In this document: piece by piece, positions 1-10,941 of the stretch
How positions within the stretch are numbered: position 1 is the stretch's first letter
Layout of the letters: every line of letters begins with the position of its first letter
Source: Drechslerella dactyloides
Taxonomy: Eukaryota > Ascomycota > Orbiliomycetes > Orbiliales > Orbiliaceae
DNA: 64,000 nt
Direction of reading: 5' to 3'
Assembly: GCA_020064725.1 (NCBI GenBank)
Contig: JAGTWJ010000006.1
Location: 1,302,001-1,366,000, forward strand
Program-made: the position numbers and the translations under genes
The notes under the pieces: model-generated
Database searches by the model: none
The model's input: the letters and a program-made list of their open reading frames with translations, nothing else
What the model was told of the DNA's origin: nothing

Positions 1-1223
1 GGGAGCAACGTCCTCAACGTCACCTTCATCATGGAGGCTGCCGAGCATAGCCGAATTTGATTTTGGATAAACGATATGTCGGACCACTTCTATACGAGAT
101 AAGTTGACATGAGATTCCAAATACAGTAACGTTCTTCATACCATTCTTAAGGGTCTGGGAAATCATGAACTGAGACCTCCAGTAATCTTAGGGCCTTCCG
201 CTTGTGTGATCAACCTTGAGCTTCGAATCCTGGGGAACTTGGCGACTTTATCGATACGTAAAACGTTGGACCAATCCCATCCATGTCAAATTCGTTCAGT
301 TCATCGCTTAGGCAGCTTTAGCAATGCTAGCACCAGGTTCTTGTCGGTAAATACCTAGCTATGCGACCTGGAGGAACAAATTGGGGAACTATGCCGTCTA
401 CATGCCGATCCTGATCCTAGTTCTCCTCGCTGACTAGCAACGAACATTGGCAGACCTGAAGCTTTCTTGGTAGGTAGTTATAATTCTGCTCAAGATGTAT
501 TCAGCCAGATTAATGATACGCTTGAAATACTAGGATACTCGGTATATAGGTATACTAGCGCTTGGCGCTCGTATACAATACGTAGCGTGCTAGCACCTGC
601 CCAGGTCATCAACACGGCATTATCAGATCCTTTAGATTACGGACCAAGTGCGACAGAGTTTCACCACTCATCTTGATTGCTTGAGAAACTTCATCGAGCG
701 AGACTGGGTGCATGCTGTTGGTAATAGATGGGTCCATATAGTAGGCAGTGAGCAGGAGGCGGTATGTTAGAAGTCTAAGTAGCTTTTCTCGTATTCAGTA
801 ATAAGGAGAACTCACCTTCCTCTTATCCCTCCACCCAAGCGTCGGAGAGCTTCTGGAGCATGAGAAACAATCCCCACAGTATTAGACTTCTGGAGGTAAG
901 TGAAGTCTATAAAAGCTGCCATTTCCAATAAGCATATCACATCTTTCTCGGATATCAGGCGCAAGGGTTCTTCACTTTGGCTAAATTTCCCACAGTCCTG
1001 CGAGAGTAGGTTTTCCTCCAGATATATTTTATGACCTTTCTGATATTCAGCGTTCTCACTACGGTACGTACTAGCCTCCTGTACTCTCATACGCAAAGCA
1101 ATCAGAGACTAGATAGTTCAGCTTCGAAGGATAAGTTCAGATTCATTCTAGTCTACTGCCTCAACTCGGCCGGTGGATCAGATTCTCTATTGACACTGGC
1201 GTGCAATGCAGAATTTGGATACA
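1..1223. other. Gene-poor left edge
   Basis: No gene can be supported here. The first 60 bases read open on the plus strand and end in TGA (reading SNVLNVTFIMEAAEHSRI), so they could be the 3' end of a gene cut by the window edge, but this is far too short to judge. The short frames at 467-676 (plus) and 812-1096 (minus) have no recognisable domain, and no introns could be placed that extend them. Confidence 0.3.
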
Positions 1224-2057
1224 ATGCTGCCGAAATTTACGTCTGTTGCCTTCGTGGCATTCGCTATAACAGCAGTGCACGCTGCGCCGTCATCCGTCAA
1301 TGAAGCCAAAGAGGCCATGCCTCCGATCTTCTATTACCCCGAATGTTTCAACAAAAATTGGAGCACTCGCGAATGCGGCGGCCTCAACTACAAAGAATGT
1401 GACAGAGCAGCCTTCTGCGACAGAAGATCGCGTAAGTTGGTGTGGAGGGATTGGGGTGGATGTAAAGCCTCAAAGGTTGGAGAAAAGTGTGGAGGCGCAA
1501 ACTGCAAGTGTATTGCGCAGGACAAAGTGGCTGTGACCGCAGTGCGCGCTGCACCGAGGTCCGCCAATGAAGCCAAAGAGGCCATGGCTTCGATCTTCTA
1601 TTACCCCGAATGTTTCGATAGAGGATTCAGGACTGGCGAATGCGGCGGCCTGGACTACAAGCAATGTGCGAGTGCGGCGGCCTGCGATAAAAAAACACGT
1701 ACTTTGTTTTGGAGGCAAGGTCGGGGTGGATGTAGTGCCTCGAAGGTCGAAGAGCATTGCAGAAGGGCAAACTGCAAGTGTATTGCGCAGGACAAATTGG
1801 CTGTGACCGCAGAGCACGCTGCACCGGTGTCCGCCAATGAAGCCAAAGATGCCATGATTCCGCTCCCCTCTTTCCCTGAATGTAGGTGGAAATTCAGTTC
1901 TTCCGAATGCGGCGGCCTCAACGAAAGGAAATGTGAGGGATTATTCTCTTGCAACCGGAACGGCAACTTGAACTGGAGGGGGTCTGGTGGATGTGACGGC
2001 AACAAGGTAGCAGGCATCTGCAAGCCTCAGGGGAAATGCTACTGCGCTCCAAAATGA
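1224..2057 (+). CDS. Secreted cysteine-rich protein with three tandem repeats
   Basis: Single-exon gene of about 277 residues. I chose the ATG at 1224 because it puts a short basic start (MLPKF) directly before a hydrophobic stretch ending in VHAAP, a good signal peptide with cleavage near residue 20; an in-frame ATG at 1206 would add six residues. The mature part is three repeats of about 90 residues, each with eight cysteines in the same order: FPEC or YPEC, ECGGL, two more Cys, an aromatic/Trp stretch, GGC, KV..C, and a closing C-x-C. Each repeat starts with a copy of the end of the signal peptide plus NEAK.AM. At DNA level the unit recurs at about 1297, 1563 and 1836. The eight-Cys pattern suggests a disulphide-stabilised apoplastic protein or effector candidate; I recognise no named family. 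Function is unknown. Confidence 0.8.
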   Translation: MLPKFTSVAFVAFAITAVHAAPSSVNEAKEAMPPIFYYPECFNKNWSTRECGGLNYKECDRAAFCDRRSRKLVWRDWGGCKASKVGEKCGGANCKCIAQDKVAVTAVRAAPRSANEAKEAMASIFYYPECFDRGFRTGECGGLDYKQCASAAACDKKTRTLFWRQGRGGCSASKVEEHCRRANCKCIAQDKLAVTAEHAAPVSANEAKDAMIPLPSFPECRWKFSSSECGGLNERKCEGLFSCNRNGNLNWRGSGGCDGNKVAGICKPQGKCYCAPK

Positions 2058-2261
2058 CCGCCGCAAGCTTAACTGGTGTAAATAATGCATTATTTGTTAT
2101 TCAGCTAAGTACTTAATTACTGTATTCTGTACTTAAACATCAAATAGTACATCGAGCTCATTGGAACAGAGTATATAGCAGTGCTCTCTCGCTAGCCCCA
2201 TGACATGTGAGTCGTATTAAGGAGAGGGGAAATCTAATATGTCCCAATGTGTAACTGAAGC

Positions 2262-3646
2262 TCAGCTCCACGGAATTGTACGACCCTCCTGAGCTGACTG
2301 TCGCGCCAATTCGATAACCCGAATGCCATCTCTACTTTGCTGCGCTTTGACGGGTGGCTCCTTCCCAGTCTTGATAGCCTCCACAACATCCTCGTAGTAC
2401 TTCCGATGGCTACCGACAAGACTCGGATAAATCCCAACATATCTGCCCGTCTGGCTGTCAAAGGTCTGACACTGGTCTACTTGAGTTTTTGTGACAAGCT
2501 TGCCATGTAGAACCGGGTCTTCCACGCCAAATCCCTCGTCTGTGCTCTGCATCCCTGCTATTATCTGAGGTTCTTGATTATCTTCGCCGAACTATAGAAC
2601 GGATAAGATAGATAGTCCGTCAATAATAGTATCCTGAAATTCACGTAATATTGAGAAGGCGACAGGATATAGAAAGTGACATTCATACCTTGATGAAGCT
2701 GCCATCATAGCCTCTGACGAGGTATTTTAACGGATGCTCCATGGGAGTGACTGGAGTTGTCCTGATAGTAGCTAGGAGCTTCTTCAACTCTCCGCCGAAT
2801 TGCAATATTATGATAAAAGTATCCTCAACCTCGCTATCAGAATCTCGAAGAGTCCGGTTGAATCCAGTCACGGAGGTTGGCGTTGCACCAATCAGGAGAA
2901 GGGCCTGATCTACGCTATGGGATCCCAAACCAAACATGATGCCGTCGCCGGGCTTGTACTCGCCACCTTTCCAATTGGCTATCCAGGCTGGGAAGTCCAC
3001 GTCATAATGAATTGTGACATCTGTGAGTTGTCCAAACACGCCTTTCTGGGTGAGACCGTATAAAGTTCTGAAACCCGAGTCATATCTTCGATCTGTTGAT
3101 GCACAATTGAACGAATATTTAGTGCCCGAAGGGTTTCAATCGTTTGATGGTGTCCGGCAAGCGCAAGCTTACTTTGAAAGACGGTCAGAAGTTTTCCCTT
3201 TTCCTTAGCGAGTGCAATCAAATGATCAGCTTCTGCCGCAGAAGGTGTGAAGGGCTTCTCCACCACAACTATCACAATAAACCATAAATCAGCTCTCCTT
3301 CTTGCATTTAGCTTTGAAATTCTTCAAAATCTTTCAATATCATACCATGCTTGCCGGCGAGAAGCGCTTTTTCAGCGAACTCAGTATGGGTATCATGCCC
3401 AGTGCAGACAATCACTAGGTCAATGCTCGCATCCGCGAAGAAATCTTCAGAAGTTCGATAATGCTTCGCTTTAGGGTAGTCGACTGTGCAATATTTCCCT
3501 TTCTCAACTGAAGAACCAGGTGGCGGAGCCTCTGCGCGCTGTAGGAACGCGTAAACGTTCAAGTCCGGGTTCGGCAGGATGAACGGCAAATGGAAGCGTT
3601 GAGTCGCGACGCCGTAGCCAATAAGACCGACGTTGAGAGGCGCCAT
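2262..3646 (-). CDS. Gfo/Idh/MocA-family NAD(P)-dependent oxidoreductase
   Basis: Four exons on the minus strand: 3646-3346, 3268-3173, 3092-2689 and 2591-2262, joining to 1,131 nt (376 residues). All three introns are GT..AG and the joins restore conserved motifs. The N-terminal Rossmann fold shows VGLIGYG at residues 5-11; the join of exons 1 and 2 creates HVVVEKPF, the EKP motif of this family; the join of exons 2 and 3 creates VFQNRRYDS, also typical. The C-terminal part (DVDFPAW, GLGSHSVDQAL) matches the substrate-binding domain of fungal members. These enzymes oxidise or reduce sugars, inositols and related compounds, probably in the cytosol; the substrate here cannot be told. I start at the ATG giving MAPLNVGLIG; a longer in-frame start at 3745 has no family support. 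Confidence 0.88.
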
Positions 3647-4522
3647 TGTAGATTCCAAAGTCGATTTGACGCTTTGTATTATGCCTAGGTAGCGAGGTAT
3701 GGACGCGTACGAACAGTTACCAGGACACGATATCTGAATTTTCAAGGTTCCTGTCTAGACGATTGTGAACCAGTTGGCTTGTCGAAGGCTGGGGCGCTCG
3801 TGTTATATCTTGACATCATTCATCGGCGACGCTATTTAGGCTATGCAATTTGTAATCAACGGGCCCCACGCCCCGCACTTTCGGCTAGGGCCGCCCATGT
3901 CGGCTGGGTTCACGGAAGGTCTCGAGCGCGATGCCCCTCCCGACTTCCTGAAGAATCCCAACTGAGAGTATGATGACTCAGGAAATTTGATACGCCACAT
4001 GGTGCATATGCATCTAACCCTCCTCCTTGTTGTTTTCGGGCCGAATTCGGAAATCAGCCCAAACTCATGCTCTCGTCTCGATCCCAAATTGGATTGTATA
4101 CCTATACCCCTCACTGCATTGCGTCGACGACATATTTGTAAAATGCAACACGCGGCGACTTTTAATGTAGCCAAGCGCAGGCGCTAAAACCCCTAGCTTG
4201 CTTAGTTTGTGTCCACACGCGACTTGCTCGAAAGGTGGAAACGTGAAAATGAATACGAATTCGACTTCCGGAACGAGGGAACTATTATCGCCAAAATTCC
4301 ACACGTGCCCTCGCGCGATCGAGCAATGGTCAACTTGATTATGGACGGGAATCAGCAACATGCCATGCCAGCGATCGTTGGGCACCGTGATAAAAATAAA
4401 GTACAAGAACATATACACCCCAATGGATCAGTCTTTTCCCCGCTGCTTGTAGCAGAATTATCAACTTGAGTGACCAACTATCAATTGGAACATTCTATGA
4501 ATATACTCTTCTAACCCTCGCA
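3647..4522. other. Intergenic, no gene seen
   Basis: Between the start of the oxidoreductase gene and the end of the next minus-strand gene. Short frames on both strands (for example 4209-4469 plus) show no domain and no splice extension. It probably holds the promoter of the oxidoreductase gene. Confidence 0.4.
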
Positions 4523-5395
4523 TTAGTCATCTCCAAAATCAAACGCTTCCGTCCCGGGTGTATACTGAGCCCCCATAGGCGTCAATTCTCCGCTCATCAT
4601 CGTTGTGCTAGCAGGTGTATACATCCCCGGCGTACTGGGGGAGTAAATTTCATCTGCGTATGGCGTCGCCGCTGGCGTGGCGGTTCCAATAGCACTGTAC
4701 GGTCGCTCTCCAGGAAGCACAAGGCTTAGACGTTCGGGTCTATGTAGTCTGGGCGAGTCGGACCTGCCAGAACGCAAAATCTCGAGGCTGTCAAGGTTTG
4801 ACCCGGATGTGGGAATGTTGCCGACTGGAATCTCTTGTAGAGCTACAGGGTTTGCGGCGAGATGTGGAGGAAGTAATCTAGCCAATAGACATACATATTA
4901 GTCATAGGCTAGTACGTGGAACTGACGGTCTAATAGGAAGGATCATTAATATTACGCCATGAAACTATCAACAGCTGATTGCAATTGCTTCACTACCTCG
5001 CTCTTATCATCCGGGCCCGAATGATATCGAATCTATTTTCAGAGTTATTGATGGTTAACTTACTAACTGCTCAACCTCCTGCTGCAAATCCACTGGATGG
5101 AAAACTTTGCTCACCTCTGAATCTGCATTGTTTAAGGTGCGGCGAAATTCGTGGAGGGTGGTAGCAAAAGCTTCAGGCGTAAATGCACTAGAAGATGTTA
5201 CGCAATAATCATCAGTCATGTGGATTTTGAGCATCGTCGCAATAAAAATCAAAGCTATGGAGCATACCGGGCTCCAGGCTGCTGTAGTGGTGTTGTCAGA
5301 AAAGCATTCGTATTGGCATTCAGACAGACGACGAAACCACTCCCCCAATCTCCCACAACAGGTTCATTCGGGATGTGTGACTTTCCGAAGTTCAT
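4523..5395 (-). CDS. Hypothetical protein, gene model incomplete or disrupted
   Basis: A protein-like minus-strand locus I do not recognise. Exon 1 (5395-5268) starts MNFGKSHIPNEPVVGDWGSG and exon 2 (5187-5064) reads AFTPEAFATTLHEFRR; the GT..AG intron between them keeps the frame. The last exon (about 4885-4523) is Pro/Ser/Thr-rich and ends EAFDFGDD. Between 5064 and 4885 no clean join is visible: a likely exon reading SEVVKQLQSAVDSF runs into a stop, while the next frame over continues as WRNINDPSY, as if one base were gained or lost. Either I missed an unusual splice site or the gene carries a frameshift. Coding potential is real in the outer exons; function unknown. Confidence 0.5.
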
Positions 5396-6332
5396 CTCGA
5401 TTAGGTGTAGGTTTCAGCTTATGAGCTATAATACGAAGATATGGAAGAGGATTAATGATCCGAGCTTTAACTGTAAGATCGGTGAGGAAAATTCCACAGG
5501 ATCTCAAGGCCAGAAAGGAAGTTTGCCGTCGCAATTTATATATATCCACTCTATCATCCTAATTTCTCTATGCTCTAGGTTCTCGCGGGACTAGAAGTAC
5601 AAGTGGACCCGGGCCGGCGGCTGTCCCAACTGACGTGTTACAGCTGAGTTCACGCTCTCGCAGGCAGCAAATTCTATTGGCCCAACAGTGCAATTCGTAC
5701 CTATAGAGAGCTTATTATTATAACATTCACACATATGGTCAATAATAATACAGGAAGCTCGAGAGTATACTCTCTCTGGTGTTATTTAGAGTACATTTAC
5801 ACGGGGGTACGTTTAGATATGTCTCGGAGATTGTCGAGATATTCATTTTCGACCTAACATGGTAATTGCAGCCGACACATTCCAGCGTAGCTCATTTTAT
5901 TGTCAGTGCTCATTTATTAAGATAACCATAGAAGCTATGTGTCTTCTTGTAGAAAGCTGGACTGCGCGCAGTTCGGTATCTCCATGCCTTCGACTATTTC
6001 TGATAAACTTCTATAAGGGGATATTGCGGATATATGCAGCTAACGTCTTAAAATGTCACACGTAGAATGCTATACCCCGAAGGCTAGGATATCGTTCGAT
6101 TCCCCCCCTTATATGCACCATATTGTCACCATCCGCTAGCTTAAGTTGATCCTCCTGACGGGTGGGTCAACGCACAGTTGACAGCCTACTTGTGATAACT
6201 ATGATCCACTTGATGTGGGTCCCTGCCCAGTAACCTCGCACCATAGTCCAAAGGCTATATCTCCAATGCAACTGTGAAAAGATGTACATTTACGTACCAG
6301 TACTTAATTACACACTCTACTTCGCCAGCAGA
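5396..6332. other. Intergenic, no gene seen
   Basis: AT-richer spacer upstream of the 4.5-5.4 kb gene. No frame with recognisable protein features. A GTTCGATTCC-like string near 6095 resembles a tRNA B box but has no cloverleaf around it. Confidence 0.35.
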
Positions 6333-6960
6333 CTAGTTTCCACCAAGACTATGCATGCGTGCAAATTTGGATGGATCATACACTTGTAAAACCTTACTTT
6401 GAACTTCCTGAACGAGCCTCAGGTCTGCGGCCTTATATAGTTCTGCATTGAAGGGTGTAGCTGGCGGCAAGTCATGGTAGAATTTGCATCCGCGCTTCGA
6501 TGCATGAAGCCGCGTCTGTAACATTGCTAAGACAGGAGAGATTCGCTGGCCTCGGAAGAGACATAGTAAGAGAGGCTGTCACGCTAGAGAATAGTACAAC
6601 TTAGTTCTACGAATTTTGTGCGCGGAATTATAGTAAGGGTTCGTCTCATAGACCAGACTGCCAATCCTTCGCAAGACAACATAAGGGTGTGGTGGACAGT
6701 TTTCTCTAGTTTCTCATGTACCTCCAGAATCCATCCATCTTCGGATTCGGTCCTCTCCGTGCCGTGGTAGTCCTCGCTATCGTCTATATCCCACATCACT
6801 CTGATCGGCGTCTTCGAACGCATCCTCCCCCATTCAACATGTGAACTAACGTGTGAATGCACTCATGTGCAATGGCCACTGTTATTAAAATAACAAATTG
6901 GTGAAGTTGGTGACCGCTTTCTTCTTCACCCCAGCGGAGCGGATATCAAAGTCAAGAAAC
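6333..6960 (-). pseudogene. Decayed gene fragment with a zinc-protease HExxH motif
   Basis: On the minus strand an acceptor-like AATAACAG is followed by an open stretch reading VAIAHECIHTLVHMLNG, with HECIH encoded at 6867-6853. This is the zinc-binding HExxH signature of metalloproteases in a typical hydrophobic helix context. That frame stops after about 15 more codons, but a neighbouring frame continues as protein-like sequence (ESEDGWILEVHEKLE, about 6740) down to about 6584, and a third piece (LPPATPFNAELYKAADLRL, PSKFARMHSLGGN) runs to a stop at 6333. The frame breaks suggest a dead gene rather than a working one, though missed introns cannot be excluded. The exact family is not recognised. 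Confidence 0.35.
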
Positions 6961-9900
6961 GGTGGTATTAAGCTGCACTATATTAAGTGAGCGCTTAAGC
7001 CTTGATCTATCTCGAAACACTCGACCCCGTGTACTCCTTTATGGGGAGCTACCAACTACTATGCACGGCTCTTAATACAACTCCAAAGCGGAGTTGCGGT
7101 GCATAGCGCGGCTCGACTTGTATAATAGCAGATATCTAGATATCTAGAGTATATCACTGTGCGTTTTCTCGTCGTACCCATATATCATTCCAGGCTATAT
7201 ATTCGGAGGCTTTCATAGTTTCCAACTTTATTCGAACATGGTCATACAATACATGAATACTTGCTTCCTGGAAAACTCCAGGTTATATGAAGAGATTTGC
7301 TCTTAGATTTGAACGTAAGTCATAGCTTTGTGGTTCTTTGGGAGTTTCGAGTATCTTACGTTGTGACCTCATCTATGGTCGCTGAAGGTCTCACCATAGC
7401 TCAAGCGAGCAAGTAGCTGATATTTGAGTAAAGTAATCATAACATAGGGATGTCTTCTCTCTGGATTCTGTATATGGCTGATCATCCGATCGCAATCAGC
7501 CAAAGCCACTGCGGTGCATGTGTGGATATGGAATTGAGAACGTAGTGCAAGGTCCTGAGACATCGTTGGAAGACAAGACGACCTGGGACGGAGAGCCAAA
7601 GTTGACTTTTAATCGGCGCTGACAAGCATCAAGTGCATTGTCAGGCTAACAGATTCCAAATCCCGTGGTCGCATCCGGATGAGAATTTGGCCTCTCGAGA
7701 TCATCATATCTCTCTATAAGATCCTCGGTGTGTCGTGAGAACCTCATTGAGCGCTTAGTCTCCGCTATGCCGTTATATATTTTGACACATCCAGAACCTC
7801 GACGTTTTATGCCTTCATTAAGGTAGTAGTTTAAATTCACTGAGGTCTGTGCCCCCAAAGCACCGAGGATCCGGTTGCACATTTCCCCAGATTCTAGCAA
7901 AAGAGTAGAACCACATTGGAAGCATGTGCGTCAAGATCTGTACGGTCATACAATATCTGTGGGTGACTCGTGTTCAACGCATGAGCGCCGGAATGTGAGG
8001 GCGTAGAGGATCACATCAGACAAGTTGAGTGCATTTGCTGCCTCGGATCCCCGCTGTGTCTAGCTTCTCATACCCAATATAGTGCCACACGTTGAACCGC
8101 CATTGATAAGATATGGAAGTCGGTACGAGCATGCACTTGGGGTCTGCAAATCTGAAAACAATGCCTTGTCCTTGCCTTGAGTGATTGATATGCATGAATT
8201 AGACCGTACGTAGATCGCGTCTATGTCGAACTAATTTATCATCGGTCCTCCTTCCATATTCATCCGTTTGACGTGAAATGACGCGGCTATGTATTCATAA
8301 TTGATGATCGATGAATGGCGTTGTTATATATAGTAATGATGATATGTCAACATCGATCGAGGGATGCTGCTGCGTAGTGAGTTAAATCTATAGAGATACA
8401 TCGCTGCGAGAAGCCTGTGACTCCGACGTTGTGAAAGGAATATTTAAATTTCTCCGAGAAGTTTTATCATTTTATATTTCCCTAATTTCTGCTCGGATGA
8501 GTCGATCATGGGACTTCCCATGTCCCGCCGGTCGTCGCCACGCATGGCTCGAGGATATCATTCTCTCTTGAATTGAGATAGCTTCAATATATATATAAGC
8601 ATATGTTAATGCTAGAGTATATTCACTGATTGTTGCTCTTAGCTATTTCTGTCGCATACTTCGCGCCATGGATACGTGCGGCAGCGTCGTCCTGCAGTCC
8701 AGACGCTCTACTTAGCGCCACTATATATATAATATCATGATTTAATGCTGCCGCACCAGCCTTCACCCGTCGGAAGATAGTCTAGGCATTCAATCACCGC
8801 CGTATAGATAGCCATAGTTGGGGGCAGAGAAGTCATCTTGACGGAAAGACATCTTCGAACGTTGCGTCTGTAGTCTCTGGGGGGTAGTAGCGGCCTGCCT
8901 GGATGTGGCATCGAGGTCACTCGTTCAGCAACTAGGAAGGCACTACGTTAAATACGCGTGTGTATGATTTTGGTAGGTTGACTAGCAGCATATCGCGCAC
9001 TGGTATTAGCTGGTGCTAGTTGAAATGCCATATGACGAAATGAGGGTCGTAATCAACTATTGTAAGCTGACGCCCACCCCATAGTGTATTTGAAGCTTCT
9101 AAACATGGAATATGCGAGATCGCGGTCTTAAACTTCCATCGATCCCTTCAATTTTGTGGGATGTGTTTTGAAAGAGAGCACATGAGAGGCCGGGAGCCGG
9201 CACGTATCGGTCATGTTGTGTCCTAACCGACAGCCGTAGGAAGCTGTGGTGAAGCAACCATGACAGCCGTCGGTGTACTCATAGTATTCATGAGGAGATT
9301 AGGAAGTAAACATGTAAAAGACAATCGCAAATCATGTCCATGACCCCGGTATTTCTGGGCTGCTGCCGCTCTGTTGGAGCTCCCGAGTTTGCTGTTAACG
9401 ATCAGAGCGTTGTGTATGATTTGAATCCTTCTCATCTGATTTTCCGACGAAGCGGTAATTCATGAGCCCTTTCCAATGCTAGTGGAATTATTACCTCCTG
9501 CGTTTGCTGATGCATGGATATAGTCGAATATGGCTTCGAGGCTAGTAGTTCCTCAAGACTTCAAAATTGCTTCAACATGCAGACTTCGTCGTGGACCATC
9601 TTGAGGCTAATATAGCAACATGATGTAGAGTCCCGATAGTTTTTGAGTGCAGTCATTTGGTGGGGTCATTGTTTTTTTATTGGTGTATAGTTTGGCATTT
9701 GCATGAAGTTTGGAATTGAGAACATCGCATATCGCCCTTGGTAATTCGAGCTCCTTCTATAGAGGGCTAGTCATGACAGGAAGGATTTCCATTATCAAAC
9801 CTTAGGGAGCGGTTGCTGCATAGTGATAGACATATATCATCAAAGCCTTTGCAGTTTATGGATAGTGATCATGATAGATGACTGTAGCCTTTGTATCCAG

Positions 9901-10493
9901 CGGCTGATATGAATTATGTCATAGTTAAGGGATCTACCTGGTCTCGGGGATCTACCGCCAATTATCCATAGTCGATTTGATGGAGGGTGGCATGTGTAGA
10001 AAGACGATCGCCGTGTTAATGAGCATGCTTCGATTCAGAACGGATTATTGTGTAACGTGAGCCATCTGGTTCAAGTTGTCATCGTAACACACTAGGAATG
10101 GCTCTTTGTTCCGTGCGATCCGTTGTTTCACAATGGCAAATTTCTTCCAAAATGGTATCATGTAGGCGGCAGCGGTGAGCATAAGTTTATTGTAATAAGA
10201 GTTTCGTCATGCAGCGAGTGTTAGTCGTTCACCTCAGCATCGACGAGCTCTCTGGAACTATAGGTAAGACTATATCATACAGAGAGAGGGGACTTCGTGT
10301 CGTGATCCAAAGGGTCCCTTTTACAGACCAGCCGGGTGATACATAGATACTAGTCGGCGGTGTTGTGAAGATGACGAAACGTTCATGGCGGCGATGTTGT
10401 AGGGACGATGACAGTTATATAGTTATTAGAGAGCATTTTGTCCTAGATGGCCAGTTGATGTTTCGTATGGAGGATATGGCCATTCTGCGACCT
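6961..10493. other. Long gene-poor stretch
   Basis: About 3.5 kb without a convincing gene. Two minus-strand frames (7900-7646, about 84 codons, and 7599-7369, about 76 codons) look mildly protein-like but match no family I know, and I could not join them with a normal intron. A short perfect hairpin, CAACTCC-aaagc-GGAGTTG, lies near 7079-7097, and a TATCTAGATA palindrome near 7133-7150. Confidence 0.35.
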
Positions 10494-10499
10494 ACGCGT
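10494..10499. promoter_or_regulatory. ACGCGT (MluI cell-cycle box) upstream of MCM3
   Basis: A palindromic ACGCGT lies about 440 bases before the MCM3 start, and several ACGCGG/ACGCGC variants cluster at about 10785-10830. In yeasts MBF binds ACGCGT upstream of S-phase genes, MCM genes among them. The match is short, so its role here is inference. Confidence 0.3.
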
Positions 10500-10941
10500 T
10501 AGTGGTACCGATGAGCTGGTGTGAATAGCCAGTAGGGCTTAACGGGCCATGCTCCTTGGGATATATATCAGATTCATAATTTCATGATAGAATGTTGATT
10601 CGATGGTTATCAGTGTAAATGAATGGTTGCGAGGGCCTATTGATCAGATGGTTGTATCGTGCCATGTCCAGTGGTGATGAGGATGAGTGGGTAAGGAATA
10701 ATCATGAGGGTTCCATGAGCGGCAGCGGTATTTATATGGAAGGCAGAGCTGCCAACACGCCGTCGCGTGGCAGTTTGCGGCAACGCCAAACGCGGGCAAA
10801 CACGCGCCAGGCAGGCCAACCACGCGCCGCAGCTAGCTCCACGATCCGATTTTAGTAGCTACAGCTTCACCCGCAGCTCCCCTCACTCCACCATATCCCA
10901 TACATCAAGATACCCCTCCCTCGCCCAGCTAGCTACCCACA

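Noticed and set aside
6085..6115. tRNA gene suggested by a GTTCGATTCC-like string
   Set aside because: No A box at the right distance, no acceptor stem and no cloverleaf could be drawn.
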